Source: JBBQNJ01 sp038329845
GTDB lineage: Bacteria; Planctomycetota; Phycisphaerae; Tepidisphaerales; Tepidisphaeraceae
Assembly (NCBI GenBank): GCA_038329845.1
Contig: JBBQNJ010000083.1
Location: 1 to 20,656 of the forward strand
DNA length: 20,656 bases
Direction of reading: 5' to 3'
Shown: piece by piece, positions 8,318 through 15,900 of the stretch
Layout: each line of letters opens with the position of its first letter
Position numbering within the stretch: the stretch's first letter is position 1
Program-made: the position numbers and the translations under genes
Notes under the pieces: generated by a model
What the model saw: only the letters and a program-made list of their open reading frames with translations
What the model was told of the DNA's origin: nothing
The model's database searches: none

Positions 8318-9730
8318 TCAGGCAAGGCTCAACAGCGCTCGATCGGCGATCCACAACGGCGAATCCAGGCACGGCAGGGCCGCAAAATCCGGCGCGCCGG
8401 AACCCAGCGCGAAAACCTGCCCGCTGAGCGGATCGAGCAGAACCGGATCGGCAATGTCCACCGGCTCGACGCCGATTCGCTCCAGATCCGGCGTTTGCAG
8501 CCCCGGAGCATCATCGGCCCGCCACCACGACACCACCCCCGCGCGATCGGCCCCGCGGGCGGTCCAGGCATAAGCCTCGACGGCGAACGGCGCGCGGCTC
8601 TCCAGCCGTGGCAGCGCCGCCAGTTCAAACCGATCATCGAAAAGCGAAAAGACGCTCTGCGCCGCGACGAACGATGGCTTGCGATACGCGACGGTTTTGT
8701 CCGACCGGCAGCAGAGCAGCCCCTTGGGATTCCGGCCGGCGTGAATGGCGCCGCGATCTTTTACGTATTGCATGTCGGCAAGCTGGAACAGGTTCATCTC
8801 GATGCCGCGGGCGTGATGAGCCAGCATTCGCCGCAGGTTCCACACCGCCTGCTTGCGTTCACTCCATTCGAACTGTCCCATCGCCATGAACTTCTGCGTT
8901 TCCGACGGCGCTCCGGTTTCCCCCTGTCGAAGAATCGCGCCCAGCCCCGCCGTCGCCAATAGCTCCCCGAGCTGCGCCACTCGATCGAACGCGCCATCGG
9001 GATTGTGCGGATAGAAATGGAAAACCAGCTCATCGAGCAGCCCCCCATGCCCGCCATTCCCGCCACTTCCACCCCGCGCCAGCGACTCGATGAACTCCCG
9101 CGCGTAGTCTATATGACCGGCCAGGGCCAGCCCGGCGATTCGAGCCCGCGGCTGGATCGAGCGGAGGATCGTCGCGGTGCGCACGAACAACTCGACGTAT
9201 GCCGGACACGCAACCGAACCGCGATTGTCCGGCTCGTTCCAGATTTCCCACCGGTCCACCCGCCCGGCGTATCGCCGCGCCATGGCGTCCACCCAGCGAT
9301 CCCACGCCGCGATCGCCGTCTCGGACGTCGGGATTCCCTCGGCCAGCCCGATCCCCCCGCCGCCGGGAATCGACGGGTTGCCGTAGCTCGTCTGCAACCA
9401 CGGCCGAACGCCCTGCCCCAGGCACCCATCGACAATCTCGTCCAGCCAGCCCCAGTTGAACGTCCCATCCCCGCGGGGATCGCACTTGGCCCACCCCGCC
9501 TGCACCCGCGCCTGCTTGGCCCCCAGATCCCGCAGATGCCCGCGGGTCTGCGAAAAATCAACGTAGTCGCGGTCGATCGTTTCGCACCCGATGCTCCACG
9601 GCGAGCCGCTGATCTCGTCGCTGCGCCGCGGGCGCAGACGTCCGAGCGAAACATGCCCCGCCCGCGACAACCGCTCGGCGATGCTTTTGTCGATCTTCGT
9701 TTCCACCGAACTGACGGATTGATTCATCAT
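8318..9730 (-). CDS. clan GH-A glycoside hydrolase, GH39-like
   Basis: The protein has 470 residues and no signal peptide, so it is probably cytoplasmic. WEIWNEPDN (E166) is the classic acid/base motif of clan GH-A, in the WNEPD form found in GH39 xylosidases and relatives. ILRQGETGAP (E271) is a candidate nucleophile at the expected strand 7 position. The C-terminal part, about 370-470, looks like a small beta domain (AYAWTARGADRAGVVSWWRA). A Gly-rich stretch, GGSGGNGGHGG, interrupts the barrel at about 220-230. The start ATG is doubled (MM) and preceded by GAGGCAGGA. It is the last gene of the operon, 118 bases after uxuA. Xylosidase activity on oligosaccharides released from glucuronoxylan would fit the context. 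Family number and substrate are uncertain. Confidence 0.75.
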   Translation of the reverse strand: MMNQSVSSVETKIDKSIAERLSRAGHVSLGRLRPRRSDEISGSPWSIGCETIDRDYVDFSQTRGHLRDLGAKQARVQAGWAKCDPRGDGTFNWGWLDEIVDGCLGQGVRPWLQTSYGNPSIPGGGGIGLAEGIPTSETAIAAWDRWVDAMARRYAGRVDRWEIWNEPDNRGSVACPAYVELFVRTATILRSIQPRARIAGLALAGHIDYAREFIESLARGGSGGNGGHGGLLDELVFHFYPHNPDGAFDRVAQLGELLATAGLGAILRQGETGAPSETQKFMAMGQFEWSERKQAVWNLRRMLAHHARGIEMNLFQLADMQYVKDRGAIHAGRNPKGLLCCRSDKTVAYRKPSFVAAQSVFSLFDDRFELAALPRLESRAPFAVEAYAWTARGADRAGVVSWWRADDAPGLQTPDLERIGVEPVDIADPVLLDPLSGQVFALGSGAPDFAALPCLDSPLWIADRALLSLA

Positions 9731-9756
9731 TGGATTCCTGCCTCAATATGCATGTG

Positions 9757-9818
9757 TGGCACAGCCGCCCTCGGCCGTGTACGCAGTCCGCGGGGCGGGA
9801 TTCATACCTGCCCCCCAG
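9757..9818. repeat. pair of palindromes, likely dispersed repeat unit
   Basis: Two imperfect hairpins lie between uxuA and the last hydrolase gene. The first is CACAGCCG (9760-9767) against CGGCCGTG (9772-9779). The second is GGGGCGGG (9792-9799) against CCTGCCCC (9807-9814). Read on the minus strand the unit could encode NPAPRTAYTAEGGCATHAY. I recall this string as frequent in GC-rich planctomycete-type genomes, as expected of a dispersed non-coding repeat. The copy number here is unknown. Confidence 0.5.
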
Positions 9819-9848
9819 CGCGACCGTGAAGTTCGATCTCGAAGCCGC

Positions 9849-10862
9849 TTATTGATACGACACTCCCAGCGCATCGAGAATCCCCTTGAAATATCCGATG
9901 GCGAACAGCCGTCCGAGGTTGCCATACCCCGGGACAAATCCCCCCTCCCTCCACTCGCCCCCCCCACTTCCCTCACTCCCCTCTTGCCCCTCGCCCGACA
10001 TCGTCGGCACATGGTCGCAGCGCAGCAGACCGTCGAACCCGGCATCGCGGTACGCCCGAAACATCTCCACCATGTCCGTCGGCCCTTCATCGTGAAAGGT
10101 CTCGACGAAATTTTCCGCCGTGCCCCGCACGTCGCGGACGTGGACGAACGCGATCTGCCCGCGCTGCCCGAAAACGCGGATCCACTGAACCAGGTCGATC
10201 CCCATCAGCTTGAAGTTCGCCTGGCAGAACGTGATCGCGTGCGATTCGCACGGCTCGATCGCCATCGCCCGCTCGAACGCCTGGGGCGAATTAAAAATCC
10301 GCCCGATGCCGCAAAGGCTCGGCAGCGGCGGATCGTCCGGATGCAGTGCCATCCGCACGCCAGCCCGCTTTGCCGCAGGCATCACGGCGCGGATGAAGTA
10401 TTGATAATTTTCCCATATTCGCTCGGCGGGAACCTCTCCCTGCGCCGTGGTCGCGGGCATGTCGGTGAGCCTAAATCCCGTCGCCACCGCCCCGCCCCGC
10501 GCGGGAAATTCCCCGCCGCTTCTCGCCCACCCGATCTGCGCCATGAAGTTGTAGCACAGCAGCCCGATGCCCAGCTCGCCCATGTTGCCAAGCATCCGGC
10601 AATAGCGCTCGAGGTCGTCATCCCGCCCGCTCAGCCCCAGCTTGATCCGCGACATGTCGAACTCATCGCCCTCCAGGCCGATCAACTGTATCTGATGCTC
10701 GGCGAAGCGGCGGTGAATCGTCGCGAGGCTGTCGCGGTCCCACGGCGGCTTGAGGCCGGTCAATTCCGGCGCGCCCTTGCAGATCGCGCGATTCACCCCG
10801 ATCTGGCGCGACCAGTCCCACAAGAGGTTCGGGGCCGATGGCAGAAACTCGCAGAGCTGCAT
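9849..10862 (-). CDS. uxuA: mannonate dehydratase
   Basis: It dehydrates D-mannonate to 2-keto-3-deoxy-D-gluconate, the third step of hexuronate breakdown, in the cytoplasm with a divalent metal (Mn/Fe). The 337 residues carry the family signatures CYNFMA (103-108), HPDDPP (H174), TFCQANF (C213), HVRDVRG (H241), FVETFHDEGPTDM (252-264) and RCDHVPTM (D283). The His, Cys, His and Asp positions are the expected metal ligands. The ATG at 10862 is chosen over one 12 codons upstream because GGAG (10869-10872) sits six bases before it. Just after the metal-binding loop, residues about 290-310 are a Gly/Glu/Ser insertion (EGQEGSEGSGGGEWREGG) not expected in this family, which normally runs VPTM-x-GE directly to PGY. 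It is encoded by a G-tract-rich stretch. Confidence 0.93.
   Translation of the reverse strand: MQLCEFLPSAPNLLWDWSRQIGVNRAICKGAPELTGLKPPWDRDSLATIHRRFAEHQIQLIGLEGDEFDMSRIKLGLSGRDDDLERYCRMLGNMGELGIGLLCYNFMAQIGWARSGGEFPARGGAVATGFRLTDMPATTAQGEVPAERIWENYQYFIRAVMPAAKRAGVRMALHPDDPPLPSLCGIGRIFNSPQAFERAMAIEPCESHAITFCQANFKLMGIDLVQWIRVFGQRGQIAFVHVRDVRGTAENFVETFHDEGPTDMVEMFRAYRDAGFDGLLRCDHVPTMSGEGQEGSEGSGGGEWREGGFVPGYGNLGRLFAIGYFKGILDALGVSYQ
9940..9996 (-). other. potential G-quadruplex-forming tract inside uxuA
   Basis: The plus strand carries C-runs of three or more at 9940-9945, 9947-9949, 9958-9965, 9970-9972, 9978-9981, 9987-9990 and 9994-9996. The coding strand and mRNA therefore have seven G-tracts. 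The five from 9958 to 9996 are separated by loops of four to five bases or fewer, which satisfies the usual G3+N1-7 rule. The tract coincides with the low-complexity protein insertion. Confidence 0.7.
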
Positions 10863-10905
10863 GGCATTCTCCAATCGCCCCGTCGATTCTCCGGGCACGT
10901 CGCGG

Positions 10906-10988
10906 GGGTCGTCCGCCCGCGCGGATCGTCGCTCCCGCGCCGCATCGACGCGGTTTGCCGACGTGACTTTTACCAGGGTCGTCCGCCC
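10906..10988. repeat. direct repeats in the rraA-like/uxuA gap
   Basis: The 165-base gap between the RraA-like gene and uxuA contains GGGTCGTCCGCCC twice, at 10906-10918 and 10976-10988. The second copy continues into CCGCCC-ACGTGG-GGGGCGG, a GC-rich hairpin. There is no open frame with convincing coding character. The gap may hold a processing site or an internal promoter, but I see no clear promoter boxes. Confidence 0.5.
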
Positions 10989-11027
10989 ACGTGGGGGGCG
11001 GGGGGCGCGGGCTTGCGCCGGCGAATA

Positions 11028-11747
11028 TTAAAAATATCCGCCGCGCCCGTGAATCTCCTCAGAACTCAACCCCGCCGCCACCCATTCCTTGATCTCGATC
11101 TCGTTCTTCTCGACCTGCTCGGAGCGCAGCAGCACCGCCACCGCGATCTTGCGCGGGATGACCACCGCCCCGTCGATGTCGGCTAGGATGATGTCGCCGG
11201 GCTTGATCAGGACCGATCCGATCTGGATCGGTTTTTGATACCCCGTGATCTTGGTGCGGCTGAGCGCGCCGTTGCTCGAACGGTAGCGATACCACACCGG
11301 GAACTTCTGCGACAAAATACCCTTGGTGTCGCGGATGCCGCCATCGACGATCGCGCCGCGCACGCCGCGTTTCATCGCCGCCTGGGTCATCACTTCGCCC
11401 CAGTGGCTCGCCTGGTCCTCGCCGTTGGCATTCCACACACAGATGTGGCCCGGGCGAAGCTCATCGAGCATCTTCACGCGCAGCTCCAGCTCGCCGCTGA
11501 GCGTCGGGTCCATCGCCGAGCGGATCGTGAACGCCGGGCCGCACACGACCATCTCATCGCGCAGCGGCACGATCGACGATGGCAGCGCGACATTGACCAA
11601 GCACAGCTCTCGCAGCACATCGTTGACCGCGCCGGTGTAGAGCTTCTCGAAGCGGGCACACAGCTCGGCCTCGGGGATTTCCAGCTCCACCGCGTCAATG
11701 TTCTCGCGGATGGCGCGAAGTTTTTCGATGTCCATCTTGTAGCTCAT
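11028..11747 (-). CDS. RraA-like family protein (possible class II aldolase/decarboxylase)
   Basis: The 239-residue protein matches the RraA/HMG-aldolase fold. The active-site loop reads GEVMTQAAMKRGVRGAIVDG and then GIRDT, with the Gly-Glu and Arg-Asp pairs that bind substrate and metal in 4-hydroxy-4-methyl-2-oxoglutarate aldolases. VLIKPGDIILADIDGAVVIP follows, another family hallmark. Members cleave 2-keto-4-hydroxy acids or decarboxylate oxaloacetate; E. coli RraA itself is an RNase E inhibitor without catalysis. Conserved catalytic residues here favour an enzyme. AGAGGA lies six bases before the ATG at 11747. The gene sits between the SDR reductase and uxuA, and no dedicated KDG kinase or KDPG aldolase is nearby, so a role in cleaving a uronate-derived keto acid is possible but unproven. 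Confidence 0.8.
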   Translation of the reverse strand: MSYKMDIEKLRAIRENIDAVELEIPEAELCARFEKLYTGAVNDVLRELCLVNVALPSSIVPLRDEMVVCGPAFTIRSAMDPTLSGELELRVKMLDELRPGHICVWNANGEDQASHWGEVMTQAAMKRGVRGAIVDGGIRDTKGILSQKFPVWYRYRSSNGALSRTKITGYQKPIQIGSVLIKPGDIILADIDGAVVIPRKIAVAVLLRSEQVEKNEIEIKEWVAAGLSSEEIHGRGGYF

Positions 11748-11804
11748 AGGGTTCCTCTCGAGATCTGACGGGATTGGCCGTCGGTGAAAAAAGGTTCGGA
11801 AAAA

Positions 11805-12659
11805 TCACACGCCGCTGGCGGCGAGAAATCCACCATCCACCGGCACCGTCGTGCCGGTCACGAAACCGGACTGCGAATCATCCAGCAGCCAGCGGACGGC
11901 CCCGAGCAGTTCCTCGGCCTGCCCGAATCGCTTCAAGGGGGTGTGGTTCATTACGTTCTGCCCCCGCCCCGATAGCCCGCCTTCCGGGGTCATGAGAATC
12001 TTGCGGCTGCGATCGTTGACGAAAAATCCCGGTGCCACCGCATTGACGCGGATTCCCACCGGCGCGAGGTAGACCGCCAGCCACTGGGTGAACGCGACGA
12101 TCCCCGCCTTGGCCGTGGCGTACGCCGCGACGCGCGTCAGTGGCCGAAAGCTGTTCATCGACGCGAAGTTCAAAATCGCCCCCGACCCGCGCCGGGCCAT
12201 CTCCCGTCCGAAAATTTGGCAGGGAATGACCGTGCCCAGCGTGTTGATCTTCAGCACGCTGTCGAAACGATCGAGGTCCAGGTTGAAAAAGCCGCGCAGC
12301 GACTCGGGCTTGTCCGCCGATATCTCCTCGGGCGTGAACTGCGTCGAGGTGGTGATCGCCTCGGGCTGATTCCCCCCGGCGCCGTTCAAAAGCAAATCGC
12401 ACACGCCCCCCCACTCGGCCGCGACCGCCGCGCACGCCCGCTCAACCGCCTTGGCATCGATCACGTCGCACACGACCGGCAACGCCTTGCCGCCGTCGCC
12501 GTGAATCGCCGTCGCGACCGCTCCCAGGCTCGCCGCGGTCCGGCCTAACAGCGCCACCCGCGCCCCGCACCCCGCCAAATCGCGAGCGATCGCCGAGCAG
12601 AGCGTGCCTCCGGCGCCCGTCACCACCGCGATTTTGTCTCGAAAATACGATTCATTCAT
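11805..12659 (-). CDS. SDR-family D-mannonate oxidoreductase (fructuronate reductase)
   Basis: This 284-residue short-chain dehydrogenase would reduce D-fructuronate to D-mannonate with NAD(P)H. S167, Y180 and K184 (YATAK) form the catalytic triad, and LLNGAGGNQPEA (90-101) is the extended NGAGGN motif typical of the mannonate oxidoreductase SDR group. The cofactor motif reads VVTGAGGTLCSAIA (12-25). The last glycine usually seen, as in TGGGGVLGSA, is replaced by Cys21. The C-terminal VTGTTVPVDGGF is standard for SDRs. It replaces the unrelated long-chain UxuB of E. coli. The ATG overlaps the uxaC stop by eight bases (ATGAATGA), giving translational coupling. The order isomerase, reductase, dehydratase follows the pathway. 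Confidence 0.87.
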   Translation of the reverse strand: MNESYFRDKIAVVTGAGGTLCSAIARDLAGCGARVALLGRTAASLGAVATAIHGDGGKALPVVCDVIDAKAVERACAAVAAEWGGVCDLLLNGAGGNQPEAITTSTQFTPEEISADKPESLRGFFNLDLDRFDSVLKINTLGTVIPCQIFGREMARRGSGAILNFASMNSFRPLTRVAAYATAKAGIVAFTQWLAVYLAPVGIRVNAVAPGFFVNDRSRKILMTPEGGLSGRGQNVMNHTPLKRFGQAEELLGAVRWLLDDSQSGFVTGTTVPVDGGFLAASGV

Positions 12660-14037
12660 GGCGATTCTCCGCTTGAAGATTCAATTGCGATTCGGCGTTG
12701 TCATGACAGACATCGCGGACCACCGATCCCAGCAGGCCTGGGTCGTCCGGCAGATCCCCACGCTCGACCCGCTCGCCCAGCCAGTCGCACAAGACCCGGC
12801 GAAAATACTCGTGCCGCACCATCGACAGGAAACTGCGCGAATCGGTGGTCATCCCGATAAACGTCGAAAGAAGCCCATAATGCGAGATCGCGTCCAGGTG
12901 CGCACGAATGCCCAAGGCATGGTCGTTGTACCACCACGCCGGCCCCAACTGCACCTTGCCGGCAACGCTATCGCCGGTGAACGATCCGGTGAGGATCGCC
13001 AGCGCCGCGAAATCCGCCGGGTTCAGCGGATACAGAATCACCCGCGGCAGCGCCTCGGCCTTCTCCAGATCATCCAGCAACCCGCACAGGCTGGGAATGT
13101 GACACGGCCCCGACGCCGCGGCATACCCCCCGGCCGCTCCGGCGCACCGCCGCAGCCGGCTGCTCGTGCGCCGCTGGGCACCGATGTGCAACTGCAAAAT
13201 CCACCCGCGACGGGCGCACTCGCGGCCGAGAAATCCCAACAACCACGACCGCAGCTTCACTTCCTCCGCCGCCTCGAGCGCCTTTCCTGACAACCGCCGG
13301 GCGAACAAACTCGCCGCCTCGGGCTCCTCGCACTCGACATAAGTGAAATCATCCAGCGCCACATCGGCCAGACGGCATCCCAACGCATCGAACGCATCCA
13401 GCCGTTCCACGACGGCCGCGGTGAATCCATCGTGGGAATCGGCCCCCAGTTGCGCCATCCATTTCGGCTCCAGCGCCGTGATGTCGTCGCCGCGCAGCGA
13501 TGGCAGTACCCGCACCGCGAAATCCGACCGTGCCAGCGCCCGGTGCGATCCCAGATCATCCAGCAGGCGATCGGAAGTGCAGAGGCACCGCACGTTCGCC
13601 CGCGACAGTAGCCCCCGCGCCGTGAATCCCGGCGATGACAGCCGCTCGTTCGCGGCGTCCCACACTCGATCCGCCGTCGATGAATCCAGCGGCGTGCGGA
13701 TGTCGAAGTACCGATCCAATTCCATCGCCGTCCAATGAAACAGCGGATTGCCGATCGTCTTGGGAACGGTCGCGGCCCAGGCGTCGAATTTCTGGCGCGG
13801 CGTGGCGGTGCCGGTGATCAGCCCCTCGGGAACGCCGGCGATGCGCATGGCCCGGTGCTTGTACGGATCGCTGGCGATCCACAATTCGGTCAAGTCCACG
13901 AACGATCGATCCTCGGCCAGCGCCGCGGCGTCGAGGTGGCAATGATAGTCGATGATCGGCAGCCCCCGGGCGCGGTCGAACAGCCGCACCGCGGTCGGAT
14001 TGCCGAGAAGGAACGTGTCATCGGGCCAAGGCTTCAT
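12652..14037 (-). CDS. uxaC: uronate isomerase (glucuronate isomerase)
   Basis: It interconverts D-glucuronate and D-fructuronate, and D-galacturonate and D-tagaturonate, as the first step of intracellular hexuronate catabolism. The 461-residue length is close to the usual 470. IIDYHCHLD (H32, H34) is the metal-binding HxH motif of the amidohydrolase superfamily. NPLFHWTAMELDRYF (about 106-120), LQLHIGAQRRTS and TDSRSFLSMVRHEYFRRVLC are family signatures. The ATG at 14037 is chosen because GGAAGGG lies nine bases upstream and overlaps the stop of the GH115 gene. That gives a five-base gap and suggests coupled translation. An upstream in-frame ATG at 14121 would lie inside GH115. The next gene, the SDR reductase, overlaps its end by eight bases. 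Confidence 0.93.
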   Translation of the reverse strand: MKPWPDDTFLLGNPTAVRLFDRARGLPIIDYHCHLDAAALAEDRSFVDLTELWIASDPYKHRAMRIAGVPEGLITGTATPRQKFDAWAATVPKTIGNPLFHWTAMELDRYFDIRTPLDSSTADRVWDAANERLSSPGFTARGLLSRANVRCLCTSDRLLDDLGSHRALARSDFAVRVLPSLRGDDITALEPKWMAQLGADSHDGFTAAVVERLDAFDALGCRLADVALDDFTYVECEEPEAASLFARRLSGKALEAAEEVKLRSWLLGFLGRECARRGWILQLHIGAQRRTSSRLRRCAGAAGGYAAASGPCHIPSLCGLLDDLEKAEALPRVILYPLNPADFAALAILTGSFTGDSVAGKVQLGPAWWYNDHALGIRAHLDAISHYGLLSTFIGMTTDSRSFLSMVRHEYFRRVLCDWLGERVERGDLPDDPGLLGSVVRDVCHDNAESQLNLQAENRHE

Positions 14038-14042
14038 CGTGT

Positions 14043-15875
14043 TTATCCCTTCCTGGCCCGAAGCTGCTCGACCATGACCGGCCAGTGGCATTTTCGATCC
14101 CCGCGATACCAGTTCGCCCACTTGCCCTGGGCCAGGGGTTGTCGGGCGGCGATTGAGGCCTCGATCTCATCGGCGGCACCGCGGAGGTCAGGGCCCTGCG
14201 GCGTCAGCAGAAGCGCCAGCGCCCGATAGAGCGCCGCCAGCGATCGGCCCTGGGCGCCGAAATATCCTTGGGCGAATGCCCGCCAGCGCGCATCCAGATC
14301 AACTGCGCCAGCCCGCTCCGCAACCTCCTCCAGCGCCTCCGCCGCCCGCTGAAGCGAAACCGCATCGGTCCATTCCGGCAGCGCCGGCCGCCCGCCACGC
14401 CCCACCGGCGCGGTGATGTAGTGATCCACCGCCTGGTTGCAGTCCCCATCCTGCAAGATCGCCCCATCCCGCCGCCGAACCATCGCGGCATGAAAGCCGT
14501 CCATCAACGGTCGCAATTCCCGGGGTCCGAACTCATCCAGCGTTTCTTCCAGCGGCCGCCGCGCCCCATGCCACGCCGTGCGGATGAAGGTGTGCGCCCC
14601 CAGTACATGCTCGCGCAGGTTCGACACGTTGGCGATCGCGTAATGCGTGTCGCCCTTGGCCTCGAGCAAACCGAACATCGCCTGGATATCCGCGGGAATC
14701 ACCCCCTGAATCAAGTGCGGGCCGCAGCGCCAGAACGCGGTGTGGTAATACACGCCGTAGGTGTGACCCTTGAGCCTCGGACAGATGTGAAAATCCTCCT
14801 GCAACTGCTGCGAAAATCCCTCATCGGAAAAAACGATGGTCAGCCCCTCGGGAAACTGCAGTTTCCCCTCGGCCATCAACTGCGCGCCTTCCATAAACAA
14901 TGTGGTGGTGGCCGGCGGAGTCGCCCGCGGATCGACCGCCGCGACGATGTCCATCTGCTCTCGCATCGCCTGCGAAATGTACGCCGCGCCGGTATCACGC
15001 GTGATGCCGCTGTCGGCCGTCCAGACCGGCCGATCCCCGCGCCCGCGCAGCCCGAGCTGCCATACCACCCGATCGCCCGCCGCATCGCGCCAGCGCTGTC
15101 CGAACTCCGTCCATGCCTCTCGCAGCCGCCAAGGCTCGGTCGAGTAGAGAAACCGGCATTCCTGTCCGCGCCGGCGCCAGAAATTCTCGAACCCGAAGTG
15201 GCTCACGCCCAGCGGCTCGATGTGGTGCTGCGAGACGTAAAGTCCCCGCCGCGCCGCCCGCTGCGCGATCTCGGCCTCGGCCGGGTTGGTCACGTCCAGG
15301 AACGATGCGGGGATGATGAGATTGCCCCCCAGGCGAAGCAGCGCCTCGAAAACGCGCTCGAGCAAATCGTGGTTGGCGACCTGCGCGTAGAACGGATAGT
15401 CGATATCGCGCTTGCCGCCGGTGGACTGGAACTCGCTGAGAAGGTCCTCATCGTTGATGAACCACCCGCGATAGCGAAAGACCGGCGGCGTGGCCGTGAT
15501 CGTCTGAAGGGGGATCTCCAACCGATCTCGTCGGACCGGCTCGATGTCCTTCCAGTACCACAGCGGATCAACCCCAAGATATCGGCGGGAAAACTCGTAA
15601 ATCCCGAAGATCAGCCCCAGCTCGTCGGCCCCGTCGATGTGGACCTCGTCTTGGCGCACATCGATGCGCCAGGTCTCGGGGGCGGTGAGTTCCCCGGCAT
15701 CGATCCCGAGCCGGATGTCGGCCGGCCCGGTGGGTGCCGCGACGGCGGCAACGCCCAGCACGCGCTGGCAATCGGACACCAGGTCCGCCGCCGCCATCGA
15801 CACCGCCTCGCTGTCGATCACACAAGCGACGCGCACCGCGCCGCGCAGAACATATCCCGTCTGATTCATCGTCAT
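14043..15875 (-). CDS. GH115 alpha-glucuronidase (xylan alpha-1,2-glucuronidase-like)
   Basis: GH115 enzymes release (4-O-methyl)-D-glucuronic acid from glucuronoxylan. The 610-residue protein shows the family's N-terminal small domain followed by the catalytic barrel: GLIFGIYEFSRRYLGVDPLW, YWKDIEPV, VFRYRGWFINDEDLLSEF (about 131-148), TIVFSDEGF and YGVYYHTAFWRCGP. Family members are usually longer (about 800-1,000 residues) with C-terminal domains. Here the end (KWANWYRGDRKCHWP) comes soon after a helical segment, so the C-terminal beta domain seems missing. No signal peptide is visible, so it may act on imported oligosaccharides. An ATG two codons in (15869) is an alternative start with a better GAGAAG spacing. 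The gene lies between the GH113-like hydrolase (25-base gap) and uxaC (five-base gap), which consumes its product. Confidence 0.85.
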   Translation of the reverse strand: MTMNQTGYVLRGAVRVACVIDSEAVSMAAADLVSDCQRVLGVAAVAAPTGPADIRLGIDAGELTAPETWRIDVRQDEVHIDGADELGLIFGIYEFSRRYLGVDPLWYWKDIEPVRRDRLEIPLQTITATPPVFRYRGWFINDEDLLSEFQSTGGKRDIDYPFYAQVANHDLLERVFEALLRLGGNLIIPASFLDVTNPAEAEIAQRAARRGLYVSQHHIEPLGVSHFGFENFWRRRGQECRFLYSTEPWRLREAWTEFGQRWRDAAGDRVVWQLGLRGRGDRPVWTADSGITRDTGAAYISQAMREQMDIVAAVDPRATPPATTTLFMEGAQLMAEGKLQFPEGLTIVFSDEGFSQQLQEDFHICPRLKGHTYGVYYHTAFWRCGPHLIQGVIPADIQAMFGLLEAKGDTHYAIANVSNLREHVLGAHTFIRTAWHGARRPLEETLDEFGPRELRPLMDGFHAAMVRRRDGAILQDGDCNQAVDHYITAPVGRGGRPALPEWTDAVSLQRAAEALEEVAERAGAVDLDARWRAFAQGYFGAQGRSLAALYRALALLLTPQGPDLRGAADEIEASIAARQPLAQGKWANWYRGDRKCHWPVMVEQLRARKG

Positions 15876-15900
15876 GGTCTTCTCGCTCCCCGAATCGGGC

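Noticed and set aside
9756..11186. Plus-strand open frame of about 476 codons opposite uxuA
   Set aside because: Antisense shadow running through a repeat, the G-tract insertion and an intergenic gap, with no recognisable domain.
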